Assembly: GCA_030619685.1 (NCBI GenBank)
Contig: JAUXAX010000060.1
Coordinates: forward strand, 1 to 13,312
Reading direction: 5' to 3'
Length of the DNA stretch: 13,312 bases
Source: Dehalococcoidia bacterium
GTDB lineage: Bacteria; Chloroflexota; Dehalococcoidia; SZUA-161
Position 1 is the stretch's first letter, and the number at the start of each line of letters is the position of its first letter. The notes under the pieces are model-generated. The model saw only the letters and a list, made by a program, of their open reading frames with translations. It had not been told where the DNA came from and did not search any database. A program made the position numbers and the translations under genes. Shown here piece after piece: positions 6,368 to 12,119 of the stretch.

Positions 6368-8851
6368 CTATGCTTGCCGGCGGACCTCCAGCCCAACCTT
6401 AGCCAGGAATTCTGGTATCTTGCGCACTGTCTGTCTATCCCACTCCTTCACATCATTGGAAAGTTCCGACCAACCTACAAGATAAGGGCTGGTCTTGTTG
6501 ACTATATCTCTCTTCTCTCCCCATTTCCACCCGTCAAGAAGCCGCTCAACATTCCATCGGGCGTGCTCTATTTCTGCCATAATTTCGACCTCATCTTCAG
6601 TGAATGTCATTGGTGCAATATCACGATCGTTGACTTTATGCACGGTGCAACCAATCTGGCGTAGCTTCTCAAAAATATGATCAGCCTGCTCTCGGTTGGA
6701 CTCCTTAAGATAGTCCAGCAGTTTGTCCCATTCTTCTGTCGAGGGCTCTTGGCTCCCTGCCCTACTTGCTCGAACTCGTCGGTAATCCTCATGGATGGCC
6801 TGGGCAATGGTCTCACGAAGGTCAGGGGCTAGCTTGGGAGTTCCTGATCCTATGAATGCTCTGATGGTCATTGCATCGGCAGGCAGATGCACTAGCATCT
6901 TGGATGTGCCCCAGTCATCATCCTGGAGGAGCTTTGCCGCTTCATGCCCGCTATCCTTGATAACAGCCACACGGGCTCCTAGGGCCAATGCTATCCTATA
7001 TTCGGCTGCGGTGATGACGCCTCCGTTGATGCCCAGAAGCTTGATCTGGGGTGGATAAATGCCGGAGGCGATGAGATCGATCCAGCTTTGCAGCGGTTCC
7101 AGGGCGCTGAAGTCACCGTCTTTGGTGTAACGAATCTCACTGTATCGTTTGTCTATAGTGGCAGGGGGCTTCTTGGGGACATAGCCGATCGTTCGAATGG
7201 CATCGTAATATTTCTGTCCCACCTCACCGACCAGACCGCTGACCGCTGTGGTCGTCCCGCCTGAGATGATGGTACCTTTGAAGTCGCGGAATGCCTCCAG
7301 CATGAAGTGACGATAGTCCTGCATCTGCTGTTCAACGCTGATGTCCCATCCGCCGGCCACGATAATGACAGGGGCGGGAATCAGCTTATGACCGCTCAAG
7401 ACCAGCCTCTTCAGTCGCTCTATCGCTTCGTCTGCCGGGAACTTTGCAGCCTGTCCAACCAGCAATAGTCTTTGCACCCACTCGTATCCTGGCAGCGCAT
7501 CTCGGACAATAGCAAGTTTTTCCAAGGAGCGAAGTGAAGTATCGATCATCCAATCGGCTGTACTAAGCTGGACAGCCTTGGCATAGGCGGCAAGGCTCTC
7601 GTAGGGTTTTCCGAGGAGTAGATAGAATCTCCCCATATCATAAAACGCCCAGGGCAGGTTCATGTTGACGTTGGCCTGATCGCGGCACCTCTGAATCGCG
7701 ACGTCTATCGCGGGGTGCATCATTGGCACCAGGGAAGCGTCTTGACGATAGGTAATCTCGTACTCGAGATAGTTTCCAAGTGGATACGGGTCGGACGGGT
7801 CAACCTCGAAAGCCTGGCGGTAAAGTTCTCGCGCTTTGTCGTCGTCAATGCCTTTCCAGGTGCCCGCCAATGAAGCGATAGCATCTGAATCTCTATTGGG
7901 CGGCATGCTGGCAGCCTCAAGATATTTCTGTCCTTGTCGGTATTCCGGGGTATCCGGGTTGGCTTTATGTAGCTTGCACATTGCAATACCAAGTTCTCTC
8001 AGGACTGGCTGATATTCTGAATCGACGTATTTGGAAAGCACGTCTATCGCCTTTTGCCAGTCCCCAAGCGTGATCGCCAGCTTTCCGATGCGAGTGGCCA
8101 GTTCTGCATTTCCTGGATCATGTTCCAGTATGATCTCCAGGTTGTCGATCTCATCACGCATCTGCTCCTCGGTCATGTACGCTCCGTAACTGGCGGCATA
8201 TCTTTGAAGACCTGCCTGGATTCTAGCGAACGAACTGTCAGCGCCTTCAAGAACCGCCGCCACGCCTGCTAGCTCACGTTCCCACTTATTCGGTATCCTG
8301 AAAGCGCCCTTGTAACTCATCAGGTGAGCAGTATCTGCCCAGGCATGTTCCAATACTGTCCTTACCTGTACCTCGGCCTTCAGGCCAAACACCTCTTCGG
8401 GTATCTCGACGTCTATGTCCTTCGTTGGAAAGACGCCGGGCTTGAATTTGACAATGTAATGGATGGACCGATAGCCGAACTCAGTGGGCTTGAGCCGCTG
8501 GCTCAGATCGATAGTGTTGTCCCAGTCAATATCAAAATACCTTTCGATAAACTCACATATGGCCTCAACCTCTGTCCGTGTGTGGGTGATGACTCGTCCT
8601 CCGCACAGGTCTGTCATTCGGTTGACGGAATCCCTATACTTGGCTTTCTTGCGCTGGCTCTTTTCTCCGAAGCTGGCGATCAACTTCGGTCGAGTCTGCA
8701 CGATGGCCAGGGGAGCATACTTCTTCGCCGCCTTTTCGAGCACCTTTTGAAGTACCCGGGCATATGCTTCGTATCGGGGGAAGATATCCATATATTTCTT
8801 CATTTGCTCCCGAGCCCATTTTTGGTCTGCCTTTTTGTCGATCTCAGCCAT
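6368..8851 (-). CDS. RelA/SpoT-type synthetase - TPR-like - SLOG - RyR multidomain protein
   Basis: The 827-residue protein starts with a RelA/SpoT nucleotidyltransferase (about 1-225) without the HD hydrolase. It shows GEKSQRKKAKYRDS, DLCGGRVI, EFGYRSIHYIV and the catalytic-type AEVQVRTVLEHAWADTAH with Glu160. Residues about 228-470 are helical TPR-like repeats (GDWQKAIDVLSKY; GKPYESLAAYAKAVQLS). A SLOG Rossmann-like domain of the TRPM-LSDAT kind covers about 490-670 (IIVAGGWD; GTIISGGTTTAVSG; GINGGVITAAEYRIALALGA). A RyR domain spans about 748-825 (EIEHARWNVERLLDGWKWG; SPYLVGWSELSNDVKEWDR). RelA/SpoT synthetases transfer pyrophosphate to guanine or adenine nucleotides, or to tRNA in toxic forms; SLOG domains bind nucleotides or their derivatives, and RyR is a presumed ligand-binding module of conflict systems. 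The protein could thus both make and sense a nucleotide in the cytoplasm. The ATG at 8851 has GGGAGG seven bases upstream. It lies 78 bases after the Nudix gene. A decayed paralogue lies at 11301-11633. Confidence 0.9.
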   Translation of the reverse strand: MAEIDKKADQKWAREQMKKYMDIFPRYEAYARVLQKVLEKAAKKYAPLAIVQTRPKLIASFGEKSQRKKAKYRDSVNRMTDLCGGRVITHTRTEVEAICEFIERYFDIDWDNTIDLSQRLKPTEFGYRSIHYIVKFKPGVFPTKDIDVEIPEEVFGLKAEVQVRTVLEHAWADTAHLMSYKGAFRIPNKWERELAGVAAVLEGADSSFARIQAGLQRYAASYGAYMTEEQMRDEIDNLEIILEHDPGNAELATRIGKLAITLGDWQKAIDVLSKYVDSEYQPVLRELGIAMCKLHKANPDTPEYRQGQKYLEAASMPPNRDSDAIASLAGTWKGIDDDKARELYRQAFEVDPSDPYPLGNYLEYEITYRQDASLVPMMHPAIDVAIQRCRDQANVNMNLPWAFYDMGRFYLLLGKPYESLAAYAKAVQLSTADWMIDTSLRSLEKLAIVRDALPGYEWVQRLLLVGQAAKFPADEAIERLKRLVLSGHKLIPAPVIIVAGGWDISVEQQMQDYRHFMLEAFRDFKGTIISGGTTTAVSGLVGEVGQKYYDAIRTIGYVPKKPPATIDKRYSEIRYTKDGDFSALEPLQSWIDLIASGIYPPQIKLLGINGGVITAAEYRIALALGARVAVIKDSGHEAAKLLQDDDWGTSKMLVHLPADAMTIRAFIGSGTPKLAPDLRETIAQAIHEDYRRVRASRAGSQEPSTEEWDKLLDYLKESNREQADHIFEKLRQIGCTVHKVNDRDIAPMTFTEDEVEIMAEIEHARWNVERLLDGWKWGEKRDIVNKTSPYLVGWSELSNDVKEWDRQTVRKIPEFLAKVGLEVRRQA

Positions 8852-8929
8852 TTAAAACCTCCCTCGATCAATCTCTGAGACTGCGGCAAGCGACTCTAGC
8901 CCTTGCCATAGCGCACAGGTCCCCTGCCA

Positions 8930-9340
8930 CTAGACATCTGTCTGACTGTAAGCCTGGGCAAACGCTTGGAACTGATCAGCCAGCTCCATCTTTGGAAGCT
9001 GCCGACGATTGACCCAGGCATATTCATCGTGCTCACTGCTGAGCCGCACTTGCCCCGATTCCAGACGTCCCTCCAAAATGAGGTATACTACCTTCTTCGT
9101 CGGTGACTCGGACTCGGCTGCCCCGACCGCATGCTGAATGGAAATCGTCAGCCCTGTTTCCTCAGCGACCTCGCGAAGCAGTCCTTGCTCAAAACTCTCC
9201 CCGGGGTCAACCTTGCCTCCTGGCAGATCCCATTTGCCAGGGTTCCCCTTGGAACTCAATGACCGCTTGAGCAGCAGACAGCGGCCGCTCTCATCACGAA
9301 CCACGACTTTGGCGGATAACGTTAATGGCTTTTGTGACAT
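8930..9340 (-). CDS. Nudix hydrolase (MutT-like)
   Basis: The 136-residue single-domain protein has a complete Nudix box, GX5EX7REVAEETGL, at about residues 41-63, preceded by GKWDLPGG. The motif binds divalent metal and hydrolyses a nucleoside diphosphate linked to another group (for example ADP-ribose, NADH, oxidised dNTPs, or ppGpp-like compounds). Substrate cannot be read from the sequence. The start ATG (9338-9340) has GGGGAG about seven bases upstream. It sits on the same strand between the TIR-LRR gene (154-base gap) and the RelA/SpoT-SLOG-RyR gene (78-base gap). That place suggests it acts on a nucleotide made or consumed by TIR or RelA/SpoT enzymes, as a quenching or processing step. 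A general housekeeping MutT passenger is the alternative. Confidence 0.92.
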   Translation of the reverse strand: MSQKPLTLSAKVVVRDESGRCLLLKRSLSSKGNPGKWDLPGGKVDPGESFEQGLLREVAEETGLTISIQHAVGAAESESPTKKVVYLILEGRLESGQVRLSSEHDEYAWVNRRQLPKMELADQFQAFAQAYSQTDV

Positions 9341-9494
9341 AATTTACTCCCCAAAATGGATGTCAAATGCACCCCTGAATGTCATCATCCTGAAGATGCA
9401 GGCATGCTCCACGGCAGTGAAGCATAGCGAAAAAGATTGGCCCTCTTCCTGCTATTATGCAATCTCCCCGCCTTGGAGAAATGCCATTCCTATC

Positions 9495-11255
9495 TTACTC
9501 TTCCCAAACAATCATCACCCCTCTTCCCTCAAGCTGAGGGACATAGATATCCACCGATGATGTGTTCAAATGATTTCTGCTCAAAGTCACAGTATCGCCT
9601 TCTGAAAGCCCGCTATTAGCAACTAGAGGCTGTATATCGCTTATCTGGTTTCCCTTCAGGTTGAGGAAGGCCAGGTTAGTGAGGGAGGAGAGAGCCAGGA
9701 TGTCACTTATCTGGTTCCCGTCAAGTTCCAGGTCTGTCAGGTTAGTGAGTAAGGAGAGGGGTGAAATATCGCTTATACGGTTCCCTCCCATGTAGAGCAC
9801 TGTCAAATTAGTGAGGGGAGAGAGAGCTGAGACATCGCGTATATGATTTCCCAGCAGGTGGAGCTCGGTCAGATTAGTGAGGGGGGAGAGAGCTGAGATA
9901 TCGCTTATCTGATTTCCCGGCAGGTAGAGCTCGGTCAGGTTAGTGAGGGGGGAAAGAGGAGAGATGTCACTTATCTGGTTACCCCACAGGTGGAGGTTGG
10001 TCAGGTTAGTGAGGGGGGAGAGAGCCGAGATGTCGCTTATCTGGTTCCCCCCAAAGTAGAGCTTGGTCAGGTTAGTGAGGGGGGAGAGAGGAAAGATGTC
10101 GCTTATCGGGTTACTCCACAGGTGGAGCTCGGTCAGGTTAGTGAGGGGGGAGAGAGCTGAAATGTCGCTTATCTGGTTCCCCCCAAGGTAGAGCTTGGTT
10201 AGATTAGTAAGGGAGGCTAGGGCTGAGATATCGCTTACCTGGTTGTGAGGCAGGTTTAGCTCGCCTAGAGTAGTAAGCGAGGAGAGGGCGGAGATATCAC
10301 CAATACGGTTCCCCTTGAGGTTAAGGTTGTCAAGATTCACACAATACTCGATGCCCGCAAGGTTGGTAATACCCTGCTGGCTGGCGTCCATCCCCCTAAG
10401 ATTAGCTAGCTCAGCCACTGTTATCTCCTCGCCGGTTTGCTTACCCAAGGCAGCCCTAACAACTGCGTCCAGATTTTTGTCAGGGAAGGTAACGGAAATG
10501 CTTGGTGTGGGTAGGGGCGCTGGTGGTGGGGGTGGTGGTGCTGGCGTGGGTGCTGGTGGCGGGGGTGGGGGTGGAGGTTCAGGCTGAGCAAGGAAAAACA
10601 CGACCACGACACTCAGGGCTATAATTGCTGATGCTATCAGGGCAAGCATAATCCACCTTTTTTGTCTTATAGCCTCTTCAGCAGTTTTGGCAGGTGGTAT
10701 CTCGGCGGCAATAGCTTCTGGCTCGGGCTTCCTGGTTGGCGCCGGTAGCTCCCGGCCTTTCTCCAATATACCACGCCCCCGCAGTTCGTCTAGTGCCCTA
10801 CGTATCCGCGCAATGTGTGCCGCCTCAGCTTTCAGACTCGGAAGAATGCCCAAGGCTTTGAGCCCATCAACGATACGAGGGAGAATGCCGACAACCCCCT
10901 CTAGTGGAATGCCTATCGAGGCGGCAGCGCCCATAGCTTCTCGCCACTCTGGCTGGCGGTTTTGAAACTCAATATGCGTGATACCTCGCAGTACCGGCAC
11001 AAACTCTTTTCCGCTTTCATGGGCTCGGACAACTTCTTTGGTGACCTGGCGAGAGCCGACCGAGTGCGGGGATATTACCACGACAACGGCTTTGGCTTGC
11101 TCAACCGCCTGCCCTGTTTGTATCAGGTAGGAAGGCCCAGGAATGCTATCGACCTCATAACACCACGTCGTGTAACCCGCCTGTTCCAGGCCAAGGGCGA
11201 TTTCCAATGCGACCTCAGCATCTTCTTCCACATGGGCAATGAAAACGTCACTCAT
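9495..11255 (-). CDS. TIR - transmembrane - proline stalk - internalin-type LRR receptor-like protein
   Basis: The 586-residue protein has a TIR domain at about 1-138 (MSDVFIAHVEEDAEVALEIA; GYTTWCYEVDSIPG; conserved Glu74 in SRQVTKEVVRAHE). A linker covers 140-199, and one membrane helix at 201-222 is preceded by RQKRW, which by the positive-inside rule keeps TIR in the cytoplasm. A Pro/Ala stalk spans 225-250 and an LRR cap about 252-305 (FPDKNLDAVVRAALGK). Eleven 22-residue LRRs (about 306-545, consensus TNLTELHLxGNQISDISALSPL without the x variation) precede a C-terminal cap (SGLSEGDTVTLSRNHL). The LRRs would lie outside. This is the domain set of Toll-like receptors in reversed order. Bacterial TIRs with the conserved Glu often hydrolyse NAD+; whether this one does is unproven. 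AGAGGA precedes the ATG at 11255. It is the first gene of the leftward cluster. Confidence 0.9.
   Translation of the reverse strand: MSDVFIAHVEEDAEVALEIALGLEQAGYTTWCYEVDSIPGPSYLIQTGQAVEQAKAVVVVISPHSVGSRQVTKEVVRAHESGKEFVPVLRGITHIEFQNRQPEWREAMGAAASIGIPLEGVVGILPRIVDGLKALGILPSLKAEAAHIARIRRALDELRGRGILEKGRELPAPTRKPEPEAIAAEIPPAKTAEEAIRQKRWIMLALIASAIIALSVVVVFFLAQPEPPPPPPPPAPTPAPPPPPPAPLPTPSISVTFPDKNLDAVVRAALGKQTGEEITVAELANLRGMDASQQGITNLAGIEYCVNLDNLNLKGNRIGDISALSSLTTLGELNLPHNQVSDISALASLTNLTKLYLGGNQISDISALSPLTNLTELHLWSNPISDIFPLSPLTNLTKLYFGGNQISDISALSPLTNLTNLHLWGNQISDISPLSPLTNLTELYLPGNQISDISALSPLTNLTELHLLGNHIRDVSALSPLTNLTVLYMGGNRISDISPLSLLTNLTDLELDGNQISDILALSSLTNLAFLNLKGNQISDIQPLVANSGLSEGDTVTLSRNHLNTSSVDIYVPQLEGRGVMIVWEE
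9630..10340 (-). repeat. 66-bp tandem repeats encoding the LRR array
   Basis: About eleven units of 66 bases follow each other without gaps. The 26-base core GGTCAGGTTAGTGAGGGGGG + AGAGAG (plus-strand sense) is identical or nearly so in several central units (for example around 9935, 10000, 10065 and 10130). The outer units at both ends are more diverged. Differences between central units cluster in the bases coding for the LxxLxLxxN strand. Confidence 0.9.
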
Positions 11256-11300
11256 TGGCTTCCTCTTTCGTTGCCTCGGAGTCTAATTGCCACACAGTCA

Positions 11301-11633
11301 CTAGGATTCGCCACTGCTTCGTTGTCGACAAAATTGCTGGTGGATTTCCAGCCTAACCTTGGCCAGAAATTCTGGTATCTTGCGCACCAGCTCTCTATCC
11401 CACTCCTTCACATCCTTAGAAAGTTCAGACCAACCTATAAGATAAGGGCTGGTCTTCTTGATTATATCTCTCCTCTCACCCCATGTCTACCCGTCAAGAA
11501 GCCGCTCAACATTTCATCGGGCGTGCTCTATTTCTGCCATAATTTCGACCTCATCTTCAGTGAATATCATCGGCAGGCAGATGCGATGACATCAATCCAG
11601 TTTTGCAGCAGTTCCAGGGCGCTGAAACCACCG
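11301..11633 (-). pseudogene. Decayed second copy of the RelA/SpoT-SLOG-RyR gene (3' part)
   Basis: Bases 11341-11570 align without gaps to 6381-6610 (the RyR region of the intact gene) with 22 differences in 230 bases, about 90% identity. Bases 11568-11584 then match 6874-6890, and 11585-11633 match 7070-7118, the SLOG region. Relative to the intact gene this requires deletions of 266 and 179 bases, both frameshifting; the first joins at a shared CAT. In the RyR frame, two conserved Trp codons have become stops: TGA at 11514-11516 (HARW) and TAG at 11487-11489 (DGWKWG). The original stop is lost and the frame runs on to TAG at 11301-11303. No start or N-terminal part is present. Clearly non-functional as the original protein. 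Confidence 0.93.
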
Positions 11634-11780
11634 CAGGAGGGTTACAATCAAGGCCAGTGTATCGACAACTCAGATTATGCTCCTTTTTATATACGTGGGT
11701 CATAGCAGAGGACACAAAACGCTAATTTGTGTGGCATGGATTAACCTAGTTTATTATAGAGGCGGCAGACCGGTAAATAC
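11634..11780. other. Gap between the decayed gene and the AOR operon promoter
   Basis: There is no supported gene here. Bases beyond 11633 no longer match the intact RelA/SpoT-SLOG-RyR gene by eye. An A/T-rich segment (TTTATTATAG near 11750) might be a second promoter element, but no matching -35 was found. Confidence 0.4.
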
Positions 11781-11809
11781 TTGACGCTAACGACTCCTTA
11801 TTATATTAT
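11781..11809 (+). promoter_or_regulatory. Strong sigma70-type promoter of the zinc-ribbon/AOR operon
   Basis: TTGACG (11781-11786) and TATTAT (11804-11809) are exactly 17 bases apart, each one base off consensus. The pair lies 53 bases before the TTG start at 11863, so transcription would begin near 11816 with a leader of about 45 bases. This is the best promoter match in the window. Confidence 0.75.
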
Positions 11810-11862
11810 GAGCTTTGGACATCTCACTTAAATAGCCGTCTGTTAAAAAGGAGGAAGGCACA

Positions 11863-12117
11863 TTGAACCAGGAAACAGCAGCCGAAATCACAGCCAAAGG
11901 TAGAACCACGGGGGCAGTGAGGTGCATGAACTGCATGGAGAGGATTACACCCCCAAAGGGGTCACAAACATATAAGTGCCCTCATTGTAGCTTTGAGTGG
12001 CGCATAACCTGGTTATGGCCAGACTTTCCCAGGATAAGGGGACCAGTTTGGAGTGTAAACAGGCAGTTGACCGTGGAAGCCACAGCTAAAACTAAAAAGA
12101 AAGGGAGTAAGAAGTAG
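11863..12117 (+). CDS. Small zinc-ribbon protein upstream of AOR
   Basis: The 84-residue protein has two CxxC knuckles (Cys21/Cys24 in CMNC and Cys39/Cys42 in CPHC, followed by SFEWR), typical of a zinc ribbon. Then come a Trp/Pro-rich segment (WLWPDFPRIRGPVW) and a Lys-rich tail. A strong ribosome site (AAAAAGGAGGAAGG, about 11845-11857) precedes the TTG start. The stop lies two bases before the ATG of the AOR gene, so the two are certainly one operon. Its job is unknown; an accessory role in AOR electron transfer, cofactor insertion or regulation is only suggested by position. A redox iron site instead of zinc is possible. Confidence 0.82.
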   Translation: MNQETAAEITAKGRTTGAVRCMNCMERITPPKGSQTYKCPHCSFEWRITWLWPDFPRIRGPVWSVNRQLTVEATAKTKKKGSKK

Positions 12118-12119
12118 AT

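Noticed and set aside
9341..9494. Search for a terminator or promoter between the TIR-LRR and Nudix genes
   Set aside because: No GC-rich hairpin with T-run and no convincing -35/-10 pair; a TTGACA near the Nudix start would place its -10 over the start codon.
10500..10580. G-rich plus-strand stretch that might form a G-quadruplex
   Set aside because: The runs follow from Pro codons of the stalk, and four clean runs of three or more G with short loops are not consistently present.
11322..11331. Perfect palindrome TTGTCGACAA upstream of the TIR-LRR gene
   Set aside because: Ten bases only, lies inside the run-on of the decayed gene, no second copy noticed; chance is likely.
10962..11705. Long plus-strand open frame of 247 codons across the TIR start and the decayed gene, partly similar to a plus-strand frame at 6374-6664
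   Set aside because: It is antisense to the TIR-LRR start and to the RyR remnant. The similarity simply mirrors the DNA duplication, and there is no ribosome site or independent protein-like pattern.
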